Notes: a model not told the origin generated them from the sequence alone. DNA of 64,000 nt from Dicyema japonicum (GCA_011109175.1 RDEW01000015.1:840882-904881), one strand, 5' to 3'. Positions 34,621 to 45,899 are shown, counted from the first letter of the stretch. Made by a program: numbers and translations.

Positions 34621-35500
34621 ATGTACATTCATTATTTTTGTTGAATAAGTGGAACTAAACTCTTCATTCTAGATATTAACTCATTTTTCTCTGGGCATTA
34701 AATATCACAAGTCATTCAAACATTTCTGGACACAGTACAAAAATCCTAAAGTTATTCAGACATAATTTACCTCCAAAGTCTTTACTTTTCATATTTTAGG
34801 CATTTCAGAGATTTAAATTTTACGATTATCCGGAGCATTATTTTTCATTTTAAAATTGCAACACAGCAGAACACTCGTTTTTACTTTTAGTTATCATTTT
34901 TGATAATTACAACTTGTTTATGATTCCTTCTGAAAAGAAACTTCTTCAAAGGTGATTTTTTGTCAGATAAGTTTTTTTCCTAGCAAAAAAGAGCTTAGAA
35001 TGATTGTTCACGTCGTTTTCTGAAACTATCCGACCAACCACAGCGCCATTATTCAAGAAATCTCCAAAAATATGAGGGTTCCCCGTGGTCAGAGAATGAA
35101 GGCGCACGTTACTTAGTTCTGCATGACTCAATAACTTGACTGCAGATGTAATTGGAAACGCTCTTCATCTTAGACTACTTCAATTAGTTGGTTTAATCCA
35201 AGTATATAAAAGGTGGAAGATCTTCCGAGAGTGAGTCACACGCTCACTAGTCAAACTTTCCGGAGTATTTGAGGCGGATCTTATTTGTGTCAAAAGAAAA
35301 CTGAGATATGAAGAACATCTCGACGACTTGAAACAAACAAAAACAACTTTATTTGTTATTTGGAATTTCGACACTTTCATAAATTCTTAAAAAATCGTAA
35401 AAAATGGGAAAACTCTGAAACTATGATTAATAAGTCAAGACACCCAAGTGGTAAACATCATCTACTTGATAATTCACCCTATTTTTTGTTCGGATTAATG
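34621..35500. other. Intergenic; TATA-like site and a lone TIR
   Basis: No gene. At 35200-35212 lies AGTATATAAAAGG, a strong TATA-like sequence, comparable to GAGTATATAAAAG near 49230. At about 35500-35515 TTTACTG is the reversed end CAGTAAACCCTCATTAATCC of a TA/pogo-type DNA transposon whose partner I did not find. Confidence 0.4.
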
Positions 35501-35559
35501 AGGGTTTACTGTATTAGAATTTTGGAGTTGAATTTCAATTTTAAAATACCCAAATCGAC

Positions 35560-35985
35560 AGAAATGTCAAGCGAGCCCAGGAGTCTGCGGGATTCCTCGC
35601 CATACTTGAACCTGTTTGCCTGGACAGAGGAGACGGGAAACTTCCTGACGGACAATTTTCCCATTCGAAGAGGGGACGCTACTTGTGTTGACCCACTTTG
35701 CCCATCCAACATTGTCGGGAGCGCGGTAGACACATTGTATGCTGCGGAAAAAACAATGAAAACAAAGGTAAAAAATATGAAGCATTGCACGATCGGTTCA
35801 CTTTCTATCCCATTGTGGTCGACACAACTGGAGGAATAAGTGTAAAATCGCTTCGCTTCCTAAAGAAACTTGGACGCCTAGAGAGACCGGTGGCTTCTCT
35901 AGATGATATCTGTTGCGATCGTGAAAGGCAACGCAACGTCGATAATGTCGGCGGGGTCCACTTTGGATGGTTGGCTGTGTTAATT
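35560..35985 (+). pseudogene. RLE-type retrotransposon C-terminal fragment
   Basis: Plus-strand pieces read NIVGSAVDTLYAAEKTMKTK, then KYEALHDRFTFYPIVVDTTG and SLRFLKKLGRL. This is the final segment after the endonuclease in the RLE family (compare 42290-42420). Frame-broken. Confidence 0.65.
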
Positions 35986-36175
35986 TAATTACATTATTGA
36001 TTGTATTTATTTAATTTTAATTTACCAAATTATATTATTATAATACAAATACCCAAATTTGGTTACAAATGCATATAATATGTGTATGTATTTGGATCAA
36101 CGTATGTTTGTAAAACTGTTGAGCAAAACTAAATTTCGCAACCAATTAACTGATGCACATCTCTCACGTATGTCG

Positions 36176-36330
36176 TCATAAAAACTGAGACCATGGTAAA
36201 GCCAAACTAATTATAACGTGATCCCGATGCATTTTAACAGCGACCTCATCTTTGCCCGGTGTTCTTCCCTTGTGCCCGCGCATGAACGATCGATTAGAAA
36301 AAACTTTAAAGGTAAATATATATTTCTTAA
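36176..36330 (-). repeat. Jockey-like retrotransposon 3' end
   Basis: The minus strand reads HKGRTPGKDEVAVKMHRDHV before the tail with GGGATCACGTTATAATTAGT and TTTACCATGGTCTCAG. The coding end matches 51440-51480 (HRVKMRSLLE-type) and the tail the other Jockey-like tails. Confidence 0.6.
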
Positions 36331-36830
36331 ACATTTTTGCATTCAAATAATTTAAATGCAACTAAATTTGTCAAGCAATTTTCTCCATCAAATTGTAAAT
36401 ATTGCAAGTCTAACGTTGTTTTCGGCTTTTTATTGAATGAATTACTTTTTAAGATATTTTTTATAAACATTATATACGAAAACAGGGTTCTAATTAATTT
36501 AGTTCATTAAAACACAATTTTCACATTTGAAATGTCAGATCTTATTTTCAAATTTATAATTTTAGATTATTTTTACCATTTTTTTAATTGAAAATTCAAA
36601 AGGACAGGGTAAAACCAAAATAACCAATTCCAACGCGTTGTAGCAAAAGTAAACTCGTCGACAGGGAAAAGATTTTCCCTTGGTGGAATGGAATGAATGG
36701 TTCATTTTCAAGGTGCATTATGTGACCTCTAAACGCCATCAGAACTTACAGAACTGGTTAACCTCATGAAACTACGTTAAACGCGATTTAAAAGGTAAAA
36801 TAGTTTAATTTCTAATAATACTACCCATTC
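36331..36830. other. No recognisable gene
   Basis: AT-rich intergenic DNA; no frame, repeat or RNA recognised. Confidence 0.4.
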
Positions 36831-36839
36831 CGTCAAAAC

Positions 36840-37085
36840 GTAGTAATATTTCCGTAACATAAATCTCCACTTAGGCGGGACTCGCAGTTTATTTGAGATG
36901 GAAAGAACAGTTATGCTAATTAATCGAGGAATGAGGCTACAGTTTTTAACTAAAAACAACCCGTTCTCAGCAATGAATCACTGATGATGATGTTACTCGC
37001 CAATCCATGAACTATAGAACCATTCACCAGAATAAACAGTAGTGAGATTCGAATCGGGAACTGTCTGCCACTAATCACACTGAAC
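36840..37085 (-). repeat. SINE with tRNA-like head
   Basis: On the minus strand the head reads GCTGGTATGGTTCAGTGTGA ... CCCGATTCGAATCTCAC. That is an A-box-like TGGTTCAGTG and a B-box-like GATTCGAATC at about the spacing of a tRNA gene. The body then shares ATTCTGGTGAATGGTTC, AACTGTTCTTTCC, and AACTGCGAGTCCCGCC with the copies at 34385, 45070 and 59830. A tRNA fold is not complete, so this is a pol III-derived SINE rather than a tRNA gene. Confidence 0.6.
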
Positions 37086-37215
37086 CATACCAGCTAGTTA
37101 ATTTTGTTTTTTTTAATTTTAAAAATTTTATTTTTATTTTAATTTTTAATTTCTTTAAATTTAAAATTATTTAAAAAATTAATTATACTTAATTTAAACT
37201 AACTAACTATCAGGA

Positions 37216-38800
37216 ATGAATTGTTTTCAGAATCCACTAAATTTTCTTAGGGTAACACTAAATTTTAATATTTTTAATAGTACGATGAAATAGTTAGACA
37301 AGCTATGAATTCTGAGAGAAAGTTATCTACAAAAACAAGAGTGTCAAAATTTAAACAAATTCATAATACATTTCGTGGTGAAATTTCAATTTTATTTTAG
37401 GCTGCGATTTAGTCGAATGGTTGAACACAAACCTCCAACCTCTGAGCAGATACGAATGTTTGAATATCGCATCGAGCCTATACAATTACGGATATATTTG
37501 CCCAATTAATTATAAAAACAAGGAAAAGTTTAACGACGACCTTGAAATTTACATATTCCAAGTATCTTGTAACCCGAAATTATAGAATGAGGTTAACTGG
37601 CCAAGCAAAGGCAACAAATACACAAAACGGAAATACGGTAAGTCTAAAATGTTAATTTCCAGCGTTATACTTGGTGGAGCAAATTTTGTATCACAGCATG
37701 GGGATGAACGACAACGAAAATGTAATAAGTTGGCAATATTTTAAGAGTCATTATATGATATTGCAAAAGGAGTTAGAATCGAGTTGGAATGAAATCATAA
37801 AAGAATCTAAACGGAACTACAAGTAATCTGTTCTCTAATGTTTCAGAGCAAAAAGAAAAAATAGAAATGATAGTAAGGTTATGAAAATACAAGAAAAAAA
37901 ATTATGGTCGATTCACTCCAAATATGTATCTCATTTAAAGATCAAAGGTTTTCGACCAAGAAAATCCATTTTGTGAGACTGATTCAGAAAATGAAACAAA
38001 AAAAGAAAAAATACAACTCAAAGTAAATTTCTAATATAAAGTAGCTCCAAATGATTAAAAAGCAGTCGATCTATAGAAATACAAATTACACGTTAATCTT
38101 TAGTAATACTTTTAGACTTTCCGACTATATTGAAATTTTCAAAAATGACGATTTTTTGGTTGATCAGACACAGACTGATCAGACGCAGACTGAGGAGACA
38201 CAGTTTGTTATTATTTTATTGAAGGAAACCTTTTGATTTAGAGAAATATTTTAAGCAATTTTTAACCTCAAAAAAATACTTTATGCAATTTCAAAATTTT
38301 CTACTTGTCAATAAAAGTCAAGAAAATGTGTTCTTTTGGTTATGTTGCCAAATTTTCCAGTTTTTGAGTGAATCTCAAATCGCTCCAACATCAAAACTGA
38401 TAAATGAGTAATTTTTTATTATAAAATAGAATGTTTATTAAAAATGATGCTGAATATGAAGTGAACATTACTTCTGAAATCAAATTTAAAATTCAGTCAG
38501 AATTGGATACTCCGTCCAGGTATTTTAGAATTACTTGTTTTACGGTTTATGTTTGATTCGGCTGCCCAGCATATTTTTCAACTGATGGAGTCCGATTCAT
38601 TTCCAAAATTTTTGACTTCAGAGTTCTTTAAAGTTGAATCATCTTTGCCAAAGAAAATTTCAACATCTTCTAATACAAGATATGACACAATGAAATCATC
38701 AAAATTATCCGTCAGCCGGGATTTTTTGAAAATTCTTTCGGTTGTTTTTTCGAAAAATTTATATTCTATTAACACTTTTATCTTGAGAAATTTTGATTAA
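37216..38800 (+). CDS. R7-type regulator of G-protein signalling (DEP + RGS; 12 exons)
   Basis: Twelve exons join to 1323 nt (440 aa). The DEP domain (residues about 13-100) has YDEIVRQAMNSERKLSTKTR, GCDLVEWLNTNL and YNYGYICPI, then WPSKGNKYTKRKYALYLVEQ, the R7 linker. A helical stretch ends EKKLWSIHSKY, matching the F-W-D-V-H segment of RGS6/7/9/11. A region with QTQTDQTQTEETQ repeats lies where GGL is expected, but GGL is poorly conserved. The RGS domain has FKQFLTSKKYFMQFQNFLLV, KSQENVFFWLCCQIFQFLSE, RFMFDSAAQHIFQLMESDSF and FLTSEFFK. Role: GAP for Galpha in GPCR signalling, usually with Gbeta5. Introns are 22-29 nt; one (38520-38544) appears to be GT-CG. Confidence 0.88.
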
Positions 38801-38859
38801 TTTAATTTTTTTAATAAGTTGGGAATTTATTTGGTATACAGATGAACCATCCTACTATC

Positions 38860-39240
38860 GAATATGCTTGCGCCTCCTGAGATTCGAGCTTTCTGCTCGA
38901 CATTTGACAGAATTAGCTTGTCACACGAGAATACGAAGGAATGACTGGGACTTTTTCCGGTTTTGTCTAGAACCAGGAAATCCGCTGTGTTCGGCCGTGT
39001 CGAGTTCGAAAATGGTCGGTGCTTCTTCAGGCATTCGTCCTCCGTTGACTTCATGTGTAGCCACCAGTGCAGACATTTCCGAGAAGCAATGGGGTCCCTC
39101 GATGAGTACAAGATTAGAATGACAACGGCAATAATGAGAATCGGGATCACTTTACTTGTTCCGTCACAATTACCCTCTTTCTCGGTACTTCCTGGAGTCT
39201 TTGCTGTCGTTCGAGCAGAAGGGCTTTAAAAGGCATGGGC
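38860..39240. other. Unassigned sequence with long overlapping frames
   Basis: Frames on both strands (38793-39122 +, 38963-39229 +, 38827-39150 -) overlap. None shows a domain I can name. Retroelement debris is likely given the context, but unproven. Confidence 0.3.
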
Positions 39241-39249
39241 TCAAAATTA

Positions 39250-39688
39250 GCTCAGATGATTCTGCTTGTGGTTTTTTTTGCGTAGAGAAGAGTTGGAGAT
39301 GACTATCGACGATGACGTATTTGTGTTGTGTGGATAAACAAGGGATAGATGATAGAGAGTTTTTTAGATGCATTTTTAGAATTATCATTCTTTTCGGCCC
39401 CTCTGTTACCTAATTTTTTACTGGTTTTACGAAGATGGGCTTTTCTTGTAAATATAATTCGATTTTTGTAAAAACTTTTTATTAAAGCCAAACTTCATCA
39501 GTATGCTTTACCAATTTTGTATCACACTCGATATAAATCATTTTTTAGTTGACTGGAAATCTCTTAAATTTAGTTTTAAATGTTTGGGAGTGGCACTGTT
39601 TCTTAGGTAAACTATGGTTTGCTTTCAGAATGTTAAATTTTAGAAATTATACAAGAAAATTAAGAAAATAAACCGAAAGTTAAATTAA
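39250..39688. other. No recognisable gene
   Basis: Intergenic, AT-rich, directly downstream of the NACA-like gene on the other strand. Nothing recognised. Confidence 0.4.
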
Positions 39689-39691
39689 TTT

Positions 39692-40749
39692 CTAAAATAC
39701 ACTCAAAATTGGATAAACCATAATTGCTTTTATTACATCTCCATCGGTTGATATAAGAGCTAATTTAGCTTGAGTTTGTTGTGCTCCTGTTATTTCCATC
39801 ACAGTTTCAATTGTATTTAGTGGAATTGTGATAGCGCCACTCTAAATAATTATAGAATATTTTGCTACGTGAAGAATTTGAGTCGCATCACTTAACAAGT
39901 CATTAGTCCGTTTGAGCACTGGAGGCAATAATCGATGAAATTTTGACTAAATAAATACTTAAACTACTTCATTTTTATCTACAAAAAAGAAGAAATTATT
40001 TGACCATTTGGAAAGAAAAGTTATAGGCCGATAAAAGTCGACTCTAAAGTTTTTGCTTTTGACGATTATATATTCCACATTAAGAACCTTCGTAAAATCT
40101 AAAATTATTATCAAAGTAACCATCTTTTGTACATTCCTTTAAACTATTTTTTCGTTTTTTCATTGAAATGGGTTTAATACGAAAAATATTTTCATCCGTT
40201 TTTGGTGTAGATACGTTAGTTTCGGATGTTGTAGATTTTTCTTTAACTTTTGTTTTCTTTTCTTTTTTTAGTTGCTTTCAATTTAGTATCCACGTCTTCT
40301 TTTTCTGTTGTTTTAACGTCTTCCTTTTCTGTTGTTTTGACGTCTTCCTTTTCTTCTGATTCAACCTTTTCCGTGATAGGTGTTCCGCTCTCTTCTTTCG
40401 ACTGTTCTTCTTCTTTGCTCTTTTCTACTGACTCTTCACATTCGTTAGTTTCATCATCGTCATCTTCAATTAATTCTCTTATATCACCCATTGAGATTAT
40501 ATCGCCTTCATCAATGTTAGAAACAAAGTCAGATGAAATAATACTGTACATGTCGTCATCATCGGATTCATCTAAAATTAATACATTTATGTAAATTCCA
40601 CCAAGAAATATATTAGTCTTACTACCTTTATGTGAGGGTGCTGAATAAAATTCTTCAGAATCGTAATCTGGGTCTTCGATTATTTCAGTTGATTGTGATT
40701 CTTTATCACCCTCGTCTGTTTCTTTCGATGCGTCAAATTGTTTACTCAT
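39692..40749 (-). CDS. NACA: Nascent polypeptide-associated complex alpha-like protein (NAC + UBA, acidic N-terminus)
   Basis: Minus-strand exons 40749-40626, 40571-40133, 40098-39968, 39946-39869 and 39841-39692, introns 54, 34, 21 and 27 nt. The N-terminal half is very acidic and repetitive: DESDDDDMYS, EDDDDE, three TEKEDV-type units. A divergent NAC-like block follows: FTKVLNVEYIIVKSKNFRV with RPITF. The C-terminal UBA-like end (TIETVMEITGAQQTQ, DGDVIKAIM) closely resembles the NAC-alpha UBA. One extra A in the run near 40270 breaks the frame; without it 306 aa. The 54-nt intron could be retained in frame. NAC-alpha binds nascent chains at the ribosome; this copy is longer and more diverged, so a paralogue cannot be excluded. 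Confidence 0.68.
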
Positions 40750-41800
40750 TTTCCAATTAAATAAATTTTCCTTTAAATAACAATTATTACGTTACCGAAA
40801 TTGTTCAATTATTATCACATTGTATGCAATATGCTTACAATTACTCAATTTTGTATGTAAAAAGAATTGTTTGGAGATCCTCGAATGGACCCCATGGCAG
40901 AATCTCCAAGCATACTTGGAGTGCATTCAAGGATACCACGGACGACCAAGATGCAAAATAAATGTTGCAATCCATGAAGGCTTAAGGGATTCAATGTGAA
41001 ACTGGTAGCGCTTAAAAGTGGTGTACACTCATGATTCACTACGTGATATATCCGAAATGGAGGAAAATCAGTTTTGGTTTCACTGATTAAGATATATGGG
41101 AGGTAAGAGGAAATCATAGCAAGTGTTTGCACTGAAGTCTTCTTCCGTATATGTAACGTTGCTGACTTTCATTTGGAAGGATTTCGCTTAATTCCAAGAT
41201 CTGCAAAGTTGATATGACGGACTTAACTCCAACCACTACAGTTTTCAATTTCTTCAACGGTGACATAGTCTTGATACCACACATTCGTTGAAGCTCATTT
41301 CGATGAAGTATTAGAGTCGATACCCTAGACGAAGATTGGTTGATCGCCTTGTTGGATTCTTTTCATGGATTTGAGGTCTGTTAACAGAAAATCAGTTTTC
41401 AATGTGAACCGTATAGAAGTTTTAAGATCATACAGATTTTCGAGATCATGGAGGGACTTTTATATGATTACATCTCTGTTTTAATTTGTAAAAAATACTT
41501 TTGAATTGACTTAGTTAATTTAGTCTTTGAGTATTCGTACATTCCACTTGGCCGAAAATATTAAACAAATTTACGCGCTAAAATTTTGAATAAATTTTTT
41601 CTAAAATCATGAGGTAGTCAAAAGTTAATTTCAATATTATCACATTGTGCGTTCATGGGATTTGTGTCTTCTGTTTGGAGTAATATAATTGTGCATGACT
41701 ACTCCCCACTCATTGACATTATGTTTGCCTCTCTCTTAGGTGGTCGAACCGGACTTATTCATTTCTTACGATCATATTCTTAGAAAAAACAAGTCAATTT
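40750..41800. other. Intergenic with Jockey-like remnants, no intact gene
   Basis: Open frame 40845-41132 (-) has no domain and its opposite strand reads like a degraded non-LTR thumb (ESPSILGVHSRIP). Nothing else is recognised to 41800. Confidence 0.35.
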
Positions 41801-42015
41801 ACAATTACTGTATTGGAACCCTTCCGAGATGGGGCAGATGCTTTACAATCATACAGAAATTTTGAGCCGATGCCATGTCCAATGAGAAGAGCTGTTCAGG
41901 ATTCTCGACCCCGCCGGACTCGTCCTCACCTTTGTTGGTCTGGGATCACTTAGTTAGATGAGAACTTTTATTTCTTTCTCTTTGACCCAGTGATCCTGGG
42001 GGTAATAATAATAAT
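41800..42015 (+). repeat. Jockey-like retrotransposon 3' end with hairpin and TAA tail
   Basis: The coding end resembles the minus-strand peptide at 7645-7760 (RNFEPMLCPMRRAIQDSRFR), followed by GGATCACT (41943-41950) and AGTGATCC (41989-41996), a perfect 8-bp inverted pair. The tail GGGGGTAATAATAATAATAA follows. Confidence 0.75.
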
Positions 42016-42199
42016 AACCCTTCCAGGACATGCTCCAGTGGAATGGGGTGAGCAAATGATTTTTTTGATACCGTCACTTAAATAGGTGGATCATATGACG
42101 TTATTTTAGTAATGGAAAATAGGAAAGAACATAAGAAAACCTTCGATTTGAACTAAGAACACTGCTACAAATATGCCATCTTAACAAGCTTCTTGCCTC

Positions 42200-42440
42200 C
42201 ATTGAATGACTTATTAATTAATTTAGCATTGGTTCCTTTTCACCTACGATCATCTTTTGGAGTGCAGCAAAGGCATTATACGCTGAAGGTAAGGATGAAA
42301 AGACTAAAGAGGAAAAGTACGAAAGGTTGCTGGACCGGTTCACATTTTGTGCTATTGTTGTGAAGACAAATGGAGGTATAAGCAGCAAGTCACTGTCTTT
42401 TCTCAAGAGACTGAAATGTTTTTCTACATTCAGATGTCAT
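42200..42440 (+). pseudogene. RLE-type retrotransposon C-terminal fragment
   Basis: The peptide ALYAEGKDEKTKEEKYERLL followed by DRFTFCAIVVKTNGGIS, SLSFLKRL corresponds to the last part of the RLE polyprotein (compare AAE-x-K-x-x-K-Y ... F-L-x-x-L-G). Frame open from about 42280 but no upstream domain. Confidence 0.65.
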
Positions 42441-42444
42441 GATG

Positions 42445-43045
42445 TCTGTAAATCCGTATATCTGGGTTTGTTTGAGTATCCAGTGCGAATGAAATCCGTC
42501 TCGAAGCCATCCAGTCTCACACGGATCCTTGGTGACCCGACCCCATGGATAATTGAGGCTATCAAAAGGACTAGATCTTCAGTTTGTGGGCTAAGGATTC
42601 CTGACATCTCAACAGCAAATGGGACAAACAAGTGATCCTCCGTAATTCTTCGATACTTCCTTCTCTATGATCCTCGGCTTCTTAGAAGTATGACCTGGGT
42701 CCGAGACTGAAGCGGCCAAATTTTTCTAAGAGTATGTATCAACACACGTAGCTACACAAATCAGGTTTCGACCAATAGCAAAAGGGAATGTTGTCATCCC
42801 GTCGGGGAGTTTGCCATCGTATCGGATGAGACCAGTTGGCTCAAAAACAGTGGTGGCCAGCAGAGGAAAGTGAGTTTTTTCAATTCACTTTGAAACAGTT
42901 TTCAATTCTCTTGGGAAACTGTCCGATTTATTAGTTAAAGTCAAATTTTGACTTAACCATATTAATTTTATATTTATTTATTTTTGAAAATTGATTTACA
43001 ATATGGCGAACCTTTAATATATTACAGCATGATATGGCGTGTACT
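42445..43045. other. No recognisable gene
   Basis: Frames such as 42437-42631 (-) lack domains. AT-rich towards the 43048 MITE. Confidence 0.35.
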
Positions 43046-43644
43046 TAATATGTCGCGTCCCGCACGGGTTACCCATCCACTGCTGGTTACATTTTATTCA
43101 AATCTGCTCAACTTTAGCGATGGATTTGTCCCATAATCCTTTAAAACTCGTATCTAAATATATTCACTAAAAATACCTCATTTCCAATAGAAAAATCATA
43201 CTTTGATTGATGAACGTTCATTCTCTTATTCATCCGCTTAAAATTGGATGAATTTAGATTTGCTGGAGAAAAATTAAGATCAAAATGTTCTGAATCTAAG
43301 TTTTCTAGCAGACTATACAATAAATACCTGAAACATTTGAAATATGTTCCACGTCAATATATTTCAGATGTTCGTGGAAAAACATCATCCGAACTCTCAT
43401 TTTTTATGAAATTAAAAATATAAACTTTTATACTCAGAAATATTGTACACTCTTTGACAATTCTTCCAATAATTTTCCGTTTTATTAAAAAATAGGAGTG
43501 CAAACATTCTTGCTGCAGTTTAAGAATCTCCGAATGACTATTTCTATGGATAGACACCGCAATAGTTCGCATTTCAGACTCGTGATCGACAGGTGACATG
43601 TAACCAGTGTGGGACGCGCCATCACCACGGGACGTGACATAATA
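43046..43644. mobile_element. Non-autonomous DNA transposon (MITE) with about 47-bp inverted repeats
   Basis: The left end TAATATGTCGCGTCCCGCAC (43046 on) through TGCTGGTTACAT and the reversed right end TATTATGTCACGTCCCGTGG (43644 back) through ACTGGTTACAT pair over about 47 bp with mismatches. Outermost TA is present on both sides, fitting TA target duplication; the element itself would be 43048-43642. The interior has only a short minus frame (43354-43599) with no transposase motif. Confidence 0.7.
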
Positions 43645-43939
43645 CGTTGTTGTGTTTGGTTGTGTGCTTTTTCGTTTTTTGCTGTGTTGTATTTTCTTCG
43701 ATATTATTTATATATATTATTTGATTCATCATATAGTGTCGAAGGCTGTTATCAAAATGTCAAATATGTATTTTTTGTTAACCTATAAATATGGATTATT
43801 CTCCACTATTTGATTTTTCAATATTTATTGTGAGCATGCACCCAAATTTTAATCTTATTTTTAAAAAATTATTTTTTTTAACCGAAAATGTGATATTTTA
43901 ATTTTACTCAAACAGTCTCCCAAAGAAATTGATCAAACA

Positions 43940-44230
43940 CAAGGTAATCTTTGAGTATAATTCGCAGATAATTTGATGCGGTTTTTGAAGCCTTAAATAA
44001 GCTTTTCGATAGTTCCGCCAACCCTACACATTTTAAGAGCGATTTTTGCGAAAACCAATCTGGTGCTCCTTTAATATATCATTACGTTTATATGTTCGGA
44101 AAGTTTGTTAAACATGCTAGATTCCATAATTCTTGGGATTGTTGGTATAAGGCTTATGGGCCTATAGCTGATTTTTAAGTATCCAGGTTTCCAGATTTAC
44201 GTTTCATCAATTTTCAATGGAAGGTATATG
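43940..44230 (-). pseudogene. Reverse transcriptase fragment (Jockey/I-like)
   Basis: The minus strand reads GPISLIPTIPRIMESSMFNK followed by LSEHIN, then a shifted HQIGFRKNRS. This is the conserved Y-R-P-I-S-L block and H-Q-x-G-F-R block of non-LTR RT. Confidence 0.65.
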
Positions 44231-44769
44231 ACCCAACCTGATAATGCACGTATATAGACATCCCAGATAGATATTCATAGACTGCCGTGTGTGCCTCCTT
44301 GAACAAACGTCTTTCCAAGAGCAATGTCTTTATACATTTTACTGAATTTTCAACTTCTCCAGCCTTTATAGGACGAGGTGGTAAAAAAAGTAATGATTTT
44401 TTCTAACTCTTCTTTTAGAGAATAAAGGACCAGCGTTAACCTGCTGTATTTTTGAAAGTTCATCCCAAATACGTTATGGATTTCTTCTAAGGATACAGGT
44501 GACCTATCATGATTTTGCAACTCAGGCCTTTTTTCGATTTACGGTCAAGTTGTTTGGTTTTTTTTTCTATGCAATTCATTGCATTGAGGTATCCATAATT
44601 ATTCTTAACTTTTTCTAATCTGCGTATTTCATGAGTGATTGTCATAATTTCCAGCTTCATGAGCCTACAGTTACGTAGATCAGGACATCGCCGAAGTCTA
44701 TTTACAAGTATTGTTTCCTGTTCAAAAGGATTACAACATTTTTACGACTCAAAGAGAATTCTTGTTAAC

Positions 44770-44870
44770 TGAATAAACTTTAGTCGCATATTTTTGAAGT
44801 ACAATTTTAAAAGGCTGAGAAGGCCGAGATTTCAAAACGGGCAAAGTACGCCGGTCAGATACAACTCGTC
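44770..44870 (+). repeat. RLE-type retrotransposon scrap
   Basis: AAGGCTGAGAAGGCCGAGAT with TTCAAAACGGGCAAAGTACG matches 48820-48870 and encodes the A-E-K-A-E-x-x-K-x-A-K-Y segment of the RLE family. Very short. Confidence 0.55.
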
Positions 44871-45029
44871 TAGAAATATTATTAGTAGCAATGTCCGCGG
44901 AACCAGAAAAGTTAATTAATTTGAGATTCCATTTTTGCCATGCATCTCTGGATACGCGCTGTAAGTCGGACGCCTAGAAATAACATGTAATAAATATAAT
45001 TTTTCCACACTACATATTGGGTTTATGAG

Positions 45030-45285
45030 GAGTATGGAGCAAATTCCGGAACGTGCGTACATACGAAATAATAAATAATAATAAAGCCTTTTCACGAGAG
45101 CCATAGTATTTATAGCTCCGCATAGGCAGGACACACACTTTATTTAAGTAAAGAACAGTTAATTTTAACTAATCGTAGAACCAAGGAATTATCTTCACTT
45201 CTTTTTTTCTTTTTCTTGTGTGAGTGTCCTTTCTAGACAATCCAGTTCCGCAGTGAGTATTCACTGATGACGGCGTCGCGTACAT
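45030..45285 (-). repeat. SINE-like dispersed repeat (copy)
   Basis: Shares GGCAGGACACACAC, TAAAGAACAGTTA, AACCAAGGAAT, GTGTCCTTTCTAGACAATCC and GATGACGGCG with 34385-34620. In element orientation (minus strand) the 3' end is GAAAAGGCTTTATTATTATT, so it has a TTA/TAA-type retroposon tail. Confidence 0.7.
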
Positions 45286-45895
45286 ACGAAAATAATATTA
45301 AAATAAAAAAATAACAAAATTTATTCTGTTTTTAAAACAATGTACTTTTAATTATATTTAAAAATTTGTCTTATTGAAAATCTGACATAAATAAGACGCA
45401 TATATTTACGTCATTAATACAAGAGTCCATTCTAAAAAATCTGTTATTCTTTTGTTCACTCAGAGACTTTCGGGAATTCAGGAATTAAAGTTGTAAAATT
45501 TGGAATTTCTTCATTCTCCCCCTCTGAACACTCTTTGCTGTGATTTGTTTAATGGAAGTTTTTCTATCACATCAATTTCGGCATTACCAATGGAGTTAAC
45601 AACAACTATTTTGTTAAATTTGTCATATGATTCCAATGTTATTTTTTAATCATCGACTTAATTGCTAAAGTATTAATTACAGAATCTGTCTCTTGATGAT
45701 GACTGCGGTGAAGAGTAGATTATGTCACATGAGACAAGCGTTACCTATGGGCAGCCTGTTACATTAACCTTGAACCAAGATTAACTTCAATTAATTTTAT
45801 AAATGATTTATTAACCACAAAAAATTAAATTTAAGTAACTTTTTTTAGTATACTCATTAATACAGTCGATATTTCTCCTTTCGAATTTTTTATCT
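45286..45895. other. No recognisable gene
   Basis: AT-rich, downstream of an integrase remnant on the minus strand; no domain recognised. Confidence 0.4.
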
Positions 45896-45899
45896 ATCA

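Noticed and set aside
35506-35790. Minus-strand frame of 94 codons
   Set aside because: Antisense to the RLE-family C-terminal fragment on the plus strand.
36840-37085. A functional tRNA gene
   Set aside because: Only box-like sequences are present; no complete cloverleaf with paired acceptor stem and recognisable anticodon can be drawn.
40250-40594. Plus-strand serine-rich frame
   Set aside because: Antisense to the acidic repeats of the NACA-like gene; the serine/leucine bias is the mirror of GAA/GAT-rich codons.
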